Positions 1 through 6,409 of a stretch of 8,635 nucleotides of DNA are shown piece after piece. Under the pieces are notes generated by a model. It searched no databases, was not told the origin of the DNA, and saw only the letters and a list, made by a program, of their open reading frames with translations. A program made the position numbers and the translations under genes. Position 1 is the first letter of the stretch, and every line of letters begins with the position of its first letter. Source of the stretch: Roseburia sp. (lineage in GTDB: Bacteria; Bacillota; Clostridia; Lachnospirales; Lachnospiraceae); assembly GCA_017626625.1 (NCBI GenBank), contig JAGAIK010000130.1, forward strand, positions 1 through 8,635, in the 5' to 3' direction.

Positions 1-987
1 ATGGCAGAAAAATTAATTGAGGTAAAGGATATTAAAAAATACTTCCGGGTGGACGGAGGAAAAATTGATAAAGCCAAAGCCCGCTATCTTCATGCGGTGG
101 ACCATGTGAGCTTTTCCATTAATAAAGGGGAGATATTCGGAGTAATCGGAGAGAGCGGTTCCGGGAAATCCACCATTGGGCGCTGTGTCCTGCGGCTTCT
201 TGAGATTGATTCCGGCGAGGTGTGGTATGCAGGGAAGAAAATCAGTGATTTGTCGGCGAAGGAGATGAAGCCCTACCGGAAAAAAATGCAGATGATATTT
301 CAGAATCCGCTGGCTTCCTTTAACCCGAAAAAAACCATCGGCGCCAGTTTCCGGGAAATCGGAAAGGTCTATCAGGTGCCGAAGGAGGAGATGGAACAGA
401 GGATAAAGGAATTAGTGGGGTACATAAACCTGACAGAGGATGTTCTCACCAGACTGCCAAAGGAGCTTTCCGGAGGACAGCTTCAGAGGCTGGCGATTGC
501 GCGGGCGCTTTTGGTACAGCCGGATTTTCTTCTGGCGGACGAGCCGGTATCTGCACTGGATGTATCGGTTCAGGCGCAGATTTTGAATTTAATGATTGAC
601 TTAAAGAAAAACAGAGGTCAGACGATTTTGTTTATCTCACATGACCTTACCGTGGTAAGGCATGTTTGTGATAAAGTTGCTGTTGTTTATCTCGGTGTCA
701 TCGTGGAGATGGGAAATACGGAGGATGTGTATAAGCATGTGCTTCACCCTTATACCCAGGCGCTGATTTCAGCAAAACCAAAGGAACACCCGTTAGAGGA
801 AAAGGAGCGTCTGCTCTTAGAAGGGGAGGTTCCCAATGCCATTAATGTGAAGGAAGGCTGCAGGTTTGCAAACCGCTGTCCCCGGTTTAAGGAGGGACTT
901 TGCAGCAACCGTACACCGAAGCTAAAGCATGTCGGAGGCGGACATTATGTGGCGTGTCACTATCCGATTGGGCAGGAAAACATTTAA
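1..987 (+). CDS. OppF/DppF-like peptide ABC transporter ATP-binding protein
   Basis: Cytoplasmic ATPase of an oligopeptide/dipeptide/nickel-type ABC importer; it would pair with a second ATPase (OppD/DppD type) to power uptake. The 328-residue length is normal for OppF/DppF. Visible motifs are Walker A (G50 to T58, with K56), the Q-loop Gln Q101, the LSGGQ signature 156-160, Walker B ending D180-E181, the D-loop SALD 184-187 and the switch His H214. The C-terminal extension typical of this subfamily follows, with four cysteines (C287, C293, C301, C319); in some homologues these hold an iron-sulfur cluster. The ATG is the first base of the window, so the ribosome binding site is unseen, but the N-terminus (MAEKLIEVKDI) looks natural. 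The substrate-binding protein starts 17 bases downstream, which supports one operon. Substrate specificity cannot be read from this subunit; permeases and the partner ATPase should lie upstream. Confidence 0.93.
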   Translation: MAEKLIEVKDIKKYFRVDGGKIDKAKARYLHAVDHVSFSINKGEIFGVIGESGSGKSTIGRCVLRLLEIDSGEVWYAGKKISDLSAKEMKPYRKKMQMIFQNPLASFNPKKTIGASFREIGKVYQVPKEEMEQRIKELVGYINLTEDVLTRLPKELSGGQLQRLAIARALLVQPDFLLADEPVSALDVSVQAQILNLMIDLKKNRGQTILFISHDLTVVRHVCDKVAVVYLGVIVEMGNTEDVYKHVLHPYTQALISAKPKEHPLEEKERLLLEGEVPNAINVKEGCRFANRCPRFKEGLCSNRTPKLKHVGGGHYVACHYPIGQENI

Positions 988-990
988 GAA

Positions 991-996
991 AAGGAG
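991..996 (+). promoter_or_regulatory. Ribosome binding site that fixes the binding-protein start
   Basis: AAGGAG lies 8 bases before the ATG at 1005, directly after the TAA of the ATPase gene (985-987). It supports the 548-residue form with an N-terminal lipoprotein signal rather than the ATG at 900, which lies inside the ATPase gene. Confidence 0.85.
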
Positions 997-1004
997 AGAT
1001 TATT

Positions 1005-2651
1005 ATGAAAAAACGATTGTTAGGAATGGGTTTGACATTAGCGATGGCAATGTCCTTAGTTACCGGCTGCAGTTCTGCATCATCAAATGCAGGCGGCACA
1101 GCTTCCAATGGAGGGACAGAGGGAAATGCAGGCACCGAAGGTGAGGTAACATTTACGATTGGATTTTCTACGGAGCCGCCCTCCATGGACCCGAAGGATT
1201 TTAATTCTTCCGCCTGTACACTGGCTGCCTATGACTGTTATGATACATTGCTGAACTTTAGTATAGAAGGTTCCGATTTAGAGCCGTGTCTGGCGGAGAG
1301 CTGGGAGCAGGTGGACGATACCACCTATACCTATAAAATCCGTGAGGGGGTGAAGTTCAGTGACGGAAACGATATGACCATGGAGGACGTGCTTTACTCT
1401 ATGGAGCGTGTTACGGATGAGGCTTATTCTATGAGTTATCTGTTTGACAGCGTGGATTATTTTGAGGCGGACGAAGAGACATGGACATTGACGGTTCATT
1501 TAAAACAGCCGGATGCCACATGGAAATATGTTCCCGCAACATCGCCCTGCACCGTGGTGGAAAAAGCGGTTGTGGAAGCGGAAGGTGATGATTACGGGCA
1601 GTTAAGCGGTTCGTGTGTGGGAACCGGACCTTATATGTTGGAGAGCTGGGAATCAGGCTCGGAAATCGTGACGGTAAAAAATCCCTATTACTGGAATGAC
1701 CCGGATTCTCTGGATGTGGACAGAGTTGTATTTGAAGTCATTGAGGACGAAACATCAAGAGCCTTAGCAGCACAGAGCGGACAGATTGATTATGCAAGGA
1801 GCCTGTCTGCGGCAACGCTTCCGACTTACGAGGCATGTAAGGACATGACCATTTACAATTATGCTTCTACCCAGACAGCGTTTATGGCATTCAACTGTGA
1901 GAAGGCACCTTTTGATGATGCAAATGCAAGAAAAGCGGTTGCATACTGTATTGATAAGAGTACGCTGACAAGCCTTATCGGCGGAAAATATGCAAGCGAC
2001 CAGGGAGCATTTATTCTTCCGAGAAGTATGTTCTTACTGGACGAAGATTCCTGGAACGAAGCCAATGACAGCCTGGAATCTTATCAGCAGGATTATGAGA
2101 AGGCAAAAGAAGCGTTAGCGGCATCGAATAGTCCGGACGGTTTTGAGTTTGATATGTACTGTACCGCAGCACAGAAAACCGGGGCGGAGGCAATTCAGTC
2201 CATGATTAAAGAATCCGGCTTACCTATTACGATGAATATTATTGAAATGCAGAACTCAGATTCCTACTCTATCGGCTATGGCTATACGGTGGACGAAAAC
2301 GGAAAACGTGTTTACGACATGCTTTATACAGGATGGATTTCCGACTGGCTTGACCCGACAGGATATATGAGAAACTGCCTGTGGAGCGGAAGCAACTATC
2401 AGGGAGGAGCCAATAAGGCGGCATATTCCAGTGAGGCATTCGACGCACCGCTCAATCAGTCCTACCTTGAGTCTGACGATAAGGTTCGTTCCGATGAAAT
2501 GTTAGAGGCAATGAAAATTGCGGTGGAGGATTGTCCTTACGTACCTGTTTATGAGGTAAATGATACTTATATTATCGGCAATGAGTTTGAATATGAAGAA
2601 GGTCCGAACTTCTTCTGGAACTTTACAGTAGCAAACGTTCATACAAAGTAG
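1005..2651 (+). CDS. Family 5 ABC transporter solute-binding lipoprotein (peptide/nickel type)
   Basis: Extracytoplasmic substrate-capture subunit of the importer whose ATPase lies just upstream. It has 548 residues, in the usual 500-560 range for the OppA/DppA/NikA family. The N-terminus is a lipoprotein signal (MKKR, a hydrophobic core, lipobox LVTGC with C22 as the lipidated Cys). A low-complexity Ser/Gly/Asn/Thr linker follows to about residue 47, then the mature fold with family hallmarks: a TEPPSMDP motif near 56-63 and the KFSDG motif near 117-121. The start at 1005 is chosen over an upstream in-frame ATG at 900 because it has AAGGAG at 991-996 and puts the signal peptide at the N-terminus; the longer form would overlap the ATPase gene. 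No terminator or promoter fits in the 26 bases before the ammonium channel gene. The ligand is unknown; the neighbours make a guanidino compound or Arg-bearing peptide an attractive but unproven guess. Confidence 0.93.
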   Translation: MKKRLLGMGLTLAMAMSLVTGCSSASSNAGGTASNGGTEGNAGTEGEVTFTIGFSTEPPSMDPKDFNSSACTLAAYDCYDTLLNFSIEGSDLEPCLAESWEQVDDTTYTYKIREGVKFSDGNDMTMEDVLYSMERVTDEAYSMSYLFDSVDYFEADEETWTLTVHLKQPDATWKYVPATSPCTVVEKAVVEAEGDDYGQLSGSCVGTGPYMLESWESGSEIVTVKNPYYWNDPDSLDVDRVVFEVIEDETSRALAAQSGQIDYARSLSAATLPTYEACKDMTIYNYASTQTAFMAFNCEKAPFDDANARKAVAYCIDKSTLTSLIGGKYASDQGAFILPRSMFLLDEDSWNEANDSLESYQQDYEKAKEALAASNSPDGFEFDMYCTAAQKTGAEAIQSMIKESGLPITMNIIEMQNSDSYSIGYGYTVDENGKRVYDMLYTGWISDWLDPTGYMRNCLWSGSNYQGGANKAAYSSEAFDAPLNQSYLESDDKVRSDEMLEAMKIAVEDCPYVPVYEVNDTYIIGNEFEYEEGPNFFWNFTVANVHTK

Positions 2652-2663
2652 GAACGATCAAGT

Positions 2664-2670
2664 GAGGAGG
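2664..2670 (+). promoter_or_regulatory. Strong ribosome binding site of the Amt-P-II gene
   Basis: GAGGAGG, 7 bases before the ATG at 2678, inside a 26-base gap that has room for neither a terminator nor a separate promoter. The gene is therefore probably read from the transporter transcript. Confidence 0.85.
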
Positions 2671-2677
2671 CGTTGTA

Positions 2678-4351
2678 ATGTATTCTGCAGTGGATACTTT
2701 GTGGATAACTTTAGCGATTGTGTTGATTTTCATGATGCAGGCAGGTTTTACAATGCTCGAAACAGGGTTTACGCGTGCAAAAAATGCAGGCAATATCGCC
2801 ATGAAGAACCTGATGGATTTTGTTGTCGGTGCGCTGGTATTCTGGGTTATCGGCTTCGGACTCATGCACAGTACATCTGTGCATGGGCTGATTGGAAAGC
2901 CGGATTTGTTTTCCAGAGGCGATTATGCGGGAGCCGGATATACAAGCAATACGTATCTGGTGTTTCAGATGATGTTCTGCGCCACTGCGGCGACCATCGT
3001 TTCCGGCGCCATGGCGGAGCGGACAAAATTTGCGGCATATCTGATGAGTTCTGCGGTGATAAGCGCACTGGTGTATCCTGTTGCAGGACACTGGATATGG
3101 AACGAGGCGGGCTGGCTGCACCAGTTAGGCTTCCATGATTTTGCAGGCTCTACGGCAGTGCATGTAGTAGGAGGCACCGCTGCCCTGGTAGGAGCAAAAA
3201 TATTAGGTCCCCGGTTGGGAAAATACACCAGGGAGGGCAAGTCAAAAGCGATTCCGGGACACAGCATGACCTTTGGAGTGCTTGGAATCCTGCTGTTATG
3301 GTTTGGCTGGTACGGCTTTAATGCAGGTTCAACCTTAAGCCTTACCGGAGACGAGGCGATTATGACGGTCAGCACCATCGTGCTGAATGTAACGATTTCC
3401 GCTGCAGCAGCGTGTTTTGTGGCACTGTTGGTGAGCTGGAGACGTTACGGAAAGGCAGATGCCACCATGACTTTTAACGGTGTGCTGGCGGGGCTGGTGG
3501 CGATTACTGCCGGATGTAACGAGGTCAGCGCCGTCGGAGCATTGTGTATTGGCGCTATCGCAGGCTTTGTGGTGGTATTTGCAGTGGAGTTTGTGGATTT
3601 GGTATTAAAGGTGGACGACCCGGTGGGGGCAGTCAGCGCCCACGGAATCAGCGGCATGTTAGGAACCGTCCTGACAGGAGCCTTTTCTACAAAATCAGGT
3701 TTTTTGTATACCGGAAGATTTCAGTTTTTCGGAGTGCAGATTCTCGGTGTGATTGCGGTATTTCTCTGGGTGGCGGCTGCCATGACAATTACCTATACCA
3801 TACTTAAGAAAACAGTGGGTCTGCGTGTCAGCGAGGAGGAAGAAATCAAAGGCTTAGATGAGTCCGAGCATGGAATCATGCACCTTTATACCGGAGGAGG
3901 CGGGGATTACGGCAGCCTTCCTTCCCCCGTCGGTCTGGTGGATCAGATTGACTTAAGCACCTACGACGAGGATACCCTGCCGGAGGAATATAAAAAGTCT
4001 GACGGCAAGATACGCAAGGTGGTGGTGATTATGAACCAGAACCGTTTAGAGGCGCTGATGAAGGCGTTAGATAAAATTGACATTACCGGTATGACGGTGA
4101 CGAATGTCTGCGGCTGCGGTATTCAGAAGGGAAATATGGAATATTACAGAGGGGCGGAGTTAGAGACACATCTGCTGCCGAAGGTGAAGGTAGAGATTGT
4201 TATTTTCACTGTACCGTTAGCACTTTTGATTGACACGATTAAAAAGACGATACATACCGGGCATATCGGTGACGGAAAAATCTTCGTTTACGAGGTTTCA
4301 CAGGTCATTAAGGTACGTACCGGAGAAGAGGGCAGGGGGGCATTGGAATAA
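2678..4351 (+). CDS. amt: Ammonium channel Amt fused to a C-terminal P-II (GlnB/GlnK) domain
   Basis: Inner-membrane ammonium channel carrying its own P-II regulator, 557 residues against about 400-430 for Amt alone. The Amt part (about 1-385) is hydrophobic throughout and keeps the pore signatures: D154 and the twin histidines H162 and H322 (E. coli AmtB D160, H168, H318), plus FGWYGFNAG near 209-217. An acidic, Gly/Pro-containing linker (about 386-443) leads to a complete P-II domain (about 444-557). That domain keeps Q483, K484-G485 and K502 (GlnB Q39, K40-G41, K58, tied to 2-oxoglutarate/T-loop function), K534 and R547 for ATP, and R491, equivalent to the GlnK Arg47 that plugs the AmtB pore. 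The usual uridylylation Tyr51 is L495. GAGGAGG at 2664-2670 sets the start. Inferred role: ammonium uptake shut directly by the attached domain according to ATP/ADP and 2-oxoglutarate. Amt-P-II fusions are known but uncommon. Confidence 0.95.
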   Translation: MYSAVDTLWITLAIVLIFMMQAGFTMLETGFTRAKNAGNIAMKNLMDFVVGALVFWVIGFGLMHSTSVHGLIGKPDLFSRGDYAGAGYTSNTYLVFQMMFCATAATIVSGAMAERTKFAAYLMSSAVISALVYPVAGHWIWNEAGWLHQLGFHDFAGSTAVHVVGGTAALVGAKILGPRLGKYTREGKSKAIPGHSMTFGVLGILLLWFGWYGFNAGSTLSLTGDEAIMTVSTIVLNVTISAAAACFVALLVSWRRYGKADATMTFNGVLAGLVAITAGCNEVSAVGALCIGAIAGFVVVFAVEFVDLVLKVDDPVGAVSAHGISGMLGTVLTGAFSTKSGFLYTGRFQFFGVQILGVIAVFLWVAAAMTITYTILKKTVGLRVSEEEEIKGLDESEHGIMHLYTGGGGDYGSLPSPVGLVDQIDLSTYDEDTLPEEYKKSDGKIRKVVVIMNQNRLEALMKALDKIDITGMTVTNVCGCGIQKGNMEYYRGAELETHLLPKVKVEIVIFTVPLALLIDTIKKTIHTGHIGDGKIFVYEVSQVIKVRTGEEGRGALE

Positions 4352-4353
4352 TG

Positions 4354-4386
4354 TTTCCTCCCGCCTTTGGGATTGGAAAGGAGAAA
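4354..4386 (+). promoter_or_regulatory. Possible hairpin masking the ribosome binding site of ureohydrolase 1
   Basis: TTTCCTCC at 4354-4361 can pair with GGAGAAA at 4380-4386 (7 base pairs, one bulged C). Alternatively CCTTT at 4364-4368 pairs with AAAGG at 4377-4381. Either structure covers the Shine-Dalgarno. The Amt-P-II stop codon (4349-4351) abuts the 5' arm, so a terminating ribosome could open it, which would couple translation of the two genes. This is inference from base pairing only. Confidence 0.35.
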
Positions 4387-4392
4387 AGACAG

Positions 4393-5406
4393 ATGGAAGA
4401 GAGTACAGTGGAAAAAAGAGAGCCAAAGTACAAACCGGCGGACTGGCACACGGACAAATGCGGAGACATTTTAGTGACACCGGGAACCTTTGGCAGGCTT
4501 CCATATCTTAAGACATTAGAGGATGTGGATTTTGTGGTGGCGGGAATCCCCTTTGATTCCCTGACCAGCGGGCGGCCGGGCACGAAATTCGGACCGAAGG
4601 CGATTCGCGAGGCATATGGCGGTATCGGCTATGTTTACGGTACGGATATCGAGGTATTCGACTATATTTCCGGCGTGGATTACGGAGATATGGAAGTGAT
4701 AAACGGTGATACCAAACAGAGCTTTGAAAAAATTACGGCGCAGATGAAGGAGTTTTTAGAGGCAGGCGTGGTTCCTGTGATTTTAGGCGGCGACCATTCC
4801 ATTACCTACCCGGAGCTTCTGGCATACCGGGACAGTTACGGACCGGTTTCCCTGATTCATTTTGATTCCCATACGGACACCTGGGGCGGGGAGGAGTCCT
4901 TAGAGTTCCCAAGCCACGGAAATCCTTTCCGCAATGCCATCCTTACCGGGTGTATCGACCCAAAGACTTCCATCCAGGTGGGAATGCGGGGAATTATGCG
5001 GGATGAGCATGATTATGATTTTGCCCATGAGCACGGGTTAGAACAGATTTATGCCGTGGATTTACATAAGATGGGGGTCTATGAGGCAGCGAAGAAGATA
5101 AGGGAAAAGGTGGGAAATCGCAAGGTGATGGTGACCTTTGACATTGACTTCGTAGATCCGGCAGTTGCGCCGGGAACCGGAACGCCGGTGCCGGGAGGCT
5201 TTAACTCCTGGGAAACCTTAGAACTGGTGCGGGCGGCAATTACGGGACTTGATGTGGTGGGCTTTGATTTGGTAGAGGTTGCGCCGAATTATGACCCCAC
5301 GGAAAATACCCAGCTTTTGGCACAGAAGATTGTGGCGGAATTTATCACGGCAATCGCAGCCAAAAAGGCAGGGATAAAAGAGTACAAATATATAGAGAAA
5401 AAGTAA
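4393..5406 (+). CDS. Ureohydrolase 1 (agmatinase/arginase superfamily, speB-like)
   Basis: Cytoplasmic binuclear-metal (Mn or Ni) hydrolase that cleaves a guanidino or amidino group; the products would be urea or an amide plus an amine. With the chosen start it has 337 residues. Metal ligands are all present: H135 (GGDHS), D158, H160 and D162 (FDSHTDT), D250 and D252 (FDIDFVDP). The probable catalytic His is H175 (SHGNPF) and the active-site Glu is E295 (DLVEVAP). The GxPFD...RPGTKFGP segment near 51-68 is agmatinase-like, not arginase-like. W164 follows the DTDT run where arginase has a substrate-contacting Asn, and the loop to H175 is longer than in E. coli SpeB. An ATG at 4351 would add 14 residues, but AAAGGAG at 4377-4383 sits 9 bases before 4393 and favours that start. 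It is the first of three tandem paralogues, 41 bases after the Amt-P-II gene. Exact substrate (agmatine, guanidinobutyrate, guanidinopropionate, guanidine or other) is not resolvable by eye. Confidence 0.9.
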   Translation: MEESTVEKREPKYKPADWHTDKCGDILVTPGTFGRLPYLKTLEDVDFVVAGIPFDSLTSGRPGTKFGPKAIREAYGGIGYVYGTDIEVFDYISGVDYGDMEVINGDTKQSFEKITAQMKEFLEAGVVPVILGGDHSITYPELLAYRDSYGPVSLIHFDSHTDTWGGEESLEFPSHGNPFRNAILTGCIDPKTSIQVGMRGIMRDEHDYDFAHEHGLEQIYAVDLHKMGVYEAAKKIREKVGNRKVMVTFDIDFVDPAVAPGTGTPVPGGFNSWETLELVRAAITGLDVVGFDLVEVAPNYDPTENTQLLAQKIVAEFITAIAAKKAGIKEYKYIEKK

Positions 5407-5419
5407 GGGGGCAGAAACA

Positions 5420-6409
5420 ATGTGGAAGGAAGAAATACCGGAAAGTATCAGAAAACAGATGGAAGAAGACCGTTACGGGCTTAACCTTGCCTCCTTTGGC
5501 GGGCTTCCGTTAAAGAGAGAATTTGACGGGGAGGATTTCTGCGTGGTGGGGATTCCCTATGATACCTGTACCACAAGAAGGACGGGAGCGCGCTTTGGTC
5601 CGAAGGCAATCCGGGCGGGAATACACAGTATCGCAGGCATTAATGATAAGGGGTTATACTCCCAGGACGCCCACTATGCGATTCATAATTTAAAGGGAAT
5701 GGATTACGGGAATCTCCCGGTGAAAAACGGCTATACGGAGGTGTCCTACCAGATTATTTATGAGGGAATAAAGAAAATTTTAGACAACGGCTGTGTGCCT
5801 ATTGCCCTTGGCGGCGACCATTCCATGACTTATCCGGAGCTTCGGGCTTATTCCGAAAGCGTGGGAGCGCCGGTGGCAATCATTCATTTTGATTCCCACA
5901 ACGACACCACGGATGCGCCGGAGAACCGGAAATTCCATCACGGGACGCCCTTCCGCCGGGCTTTTGAGGACGGATTTTTAGACACAGAGCATTCGATTCA
6001 GATTGGAATCCGGGGCTATGTGGATTCCCACAGAATGACATTCGCAAAAGAGCACGGAATGGAAGTAATTACGGCGAGGGAGCTGCACAAAATCGGTGTG
6101 GAGGAATGTGCAGAACGGATTCGGGCGCAGGTAAAGGACGCCCCCTGTATCGTGACCTTTGATGTGGACTTTTTAGACCCGGTTTATGCGCCGGGGACAG
6201 GCACTCCGGTGGCGGGAGGCTTCACCTCCTATGAGGCATACGAAATGATCCGTCAGTCCTTGCCGGGGCTTGATGTGAGGGGCTTTGATATTGTGGAGGT
6301 GACGGAGGATTACGACCCGGCGCAGGTAACCGGACTTTTTGCAGGCTACCTTGTGGTGCAGTTTCTGGCGATGCTTTCAAAAAATAAGGCGGCAAAGGAG
6401 GAAAAGTAG
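5420..6409 (+). CDS. Ureohydrolase 2 (agmatinase/arginase superfamily, speB-like)
   Basis: Second paralogue, 329 residues, same predicted binuclear-metal chemistry. Metal ligands are H134 (GGDHS), D158, H160 and D162 (FDSHNDT, with an unusual Asn between the last His and Asp), and D248 and D250 (FDVDFLDP). H174 in HHGTPFRR is the probable catalytic His and E293 (IVEV) the active-site Glu. The HGTPFRRAFE..GFLD stretch resembles guanidinobutyrase/guanidinopropionase-type members more than E. coli SpeB; that comparison is from memory of the families. The residue matching the arginase substrate-contacting Asn is T164. The N-terminal loop reads TTRRTGARFGP, unlike the RPGTK of its two neighbours, again pointing to another substrate. 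AAGGGGG at 5405-5411 serves the ATG at 5420, 13 bases after the previous stop. No truncation or missing key residue is seen. Confidence 0.9.
   Translation: MWKEEIPESIRKQMEEDRYGLNLASFGGLPLKREFDGEDFCVVGIPYDTCTTRRTGARFGPKAIRAGIHSIAGINDKGLYSQDAHYAIHNLKGMDYGNLPVKNGYTEVSYQIIYEGIKKILDNGCVPIALGGDHSMTYPELRAYSESVGAPVAIIHFDSHNDTTDAPENRKFHHGTPFRRAFEDGFLDTEHSIQIGIRGYVDSHRMTFAKEHGMEVITARELHKIGVEECAERIRAQVKDAPCIVTFDVDFLDPVYAPGTGTPVAGGFTSYEAYEMIRQSLPGLDVRGFDIVEVTEDYDPAQVTGLFAGYLVVQFLAMLSKNKAAKEEK
6395..6401 (+). promoter_or_regulatory. Ribosome binding site of ureohydrolase 3 inside ureohydrolase 2
   Basis: AAGGAGG, 8 bases before the ATG at 6410 and located within the last codons of the upstream gene. Together with the TAG-ATG abutment (6407-6412) it indicates coupled translation of the second and third ureohydrolases. 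Confidence 0.85.

Noticed and set aside
900..1004. Longer N-terminus of the solute-binding protein from the ATG at 900
   Set aside because: It overlaps the ATPase coding region, buries the lipoprotein signal 35 residues inside, and lacks the clear ribosome site that precedes the ATG at 1005.
2662..3138. 158-residue + frame and several minus-strand frames over the Amt gene
   Set aside because: The Amt frame has unmistakable channel motifs; these others are Cys/Arg-rich shadows of it.
4351..4392. Upstream start (ATG at 4351) for ureohydrolase 1
   Set aside because: The ATG overlaps the Amt-P-II stop and only the weak CAGGGGGG run precedes it. The 14 extra residues translate the ribosome site region of the better start at 4393.
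4352..4392. Guanidine or other riboswitch before the ureohydrolases
   Set aside because: Only 41 bases are available and no conserved aptamer motif is visible; no other gap upstream of the hydrolases is longer.
4298..4583. Overlapping frames on both strands around the Amt/ureohydrolase junction (for example 4230-4511 + and 4308-4583 -)
   Set aside because: They encode low-similarity, Arg/Cys/Pro-rich translations typical of shadow frames and have no plausible start signals.
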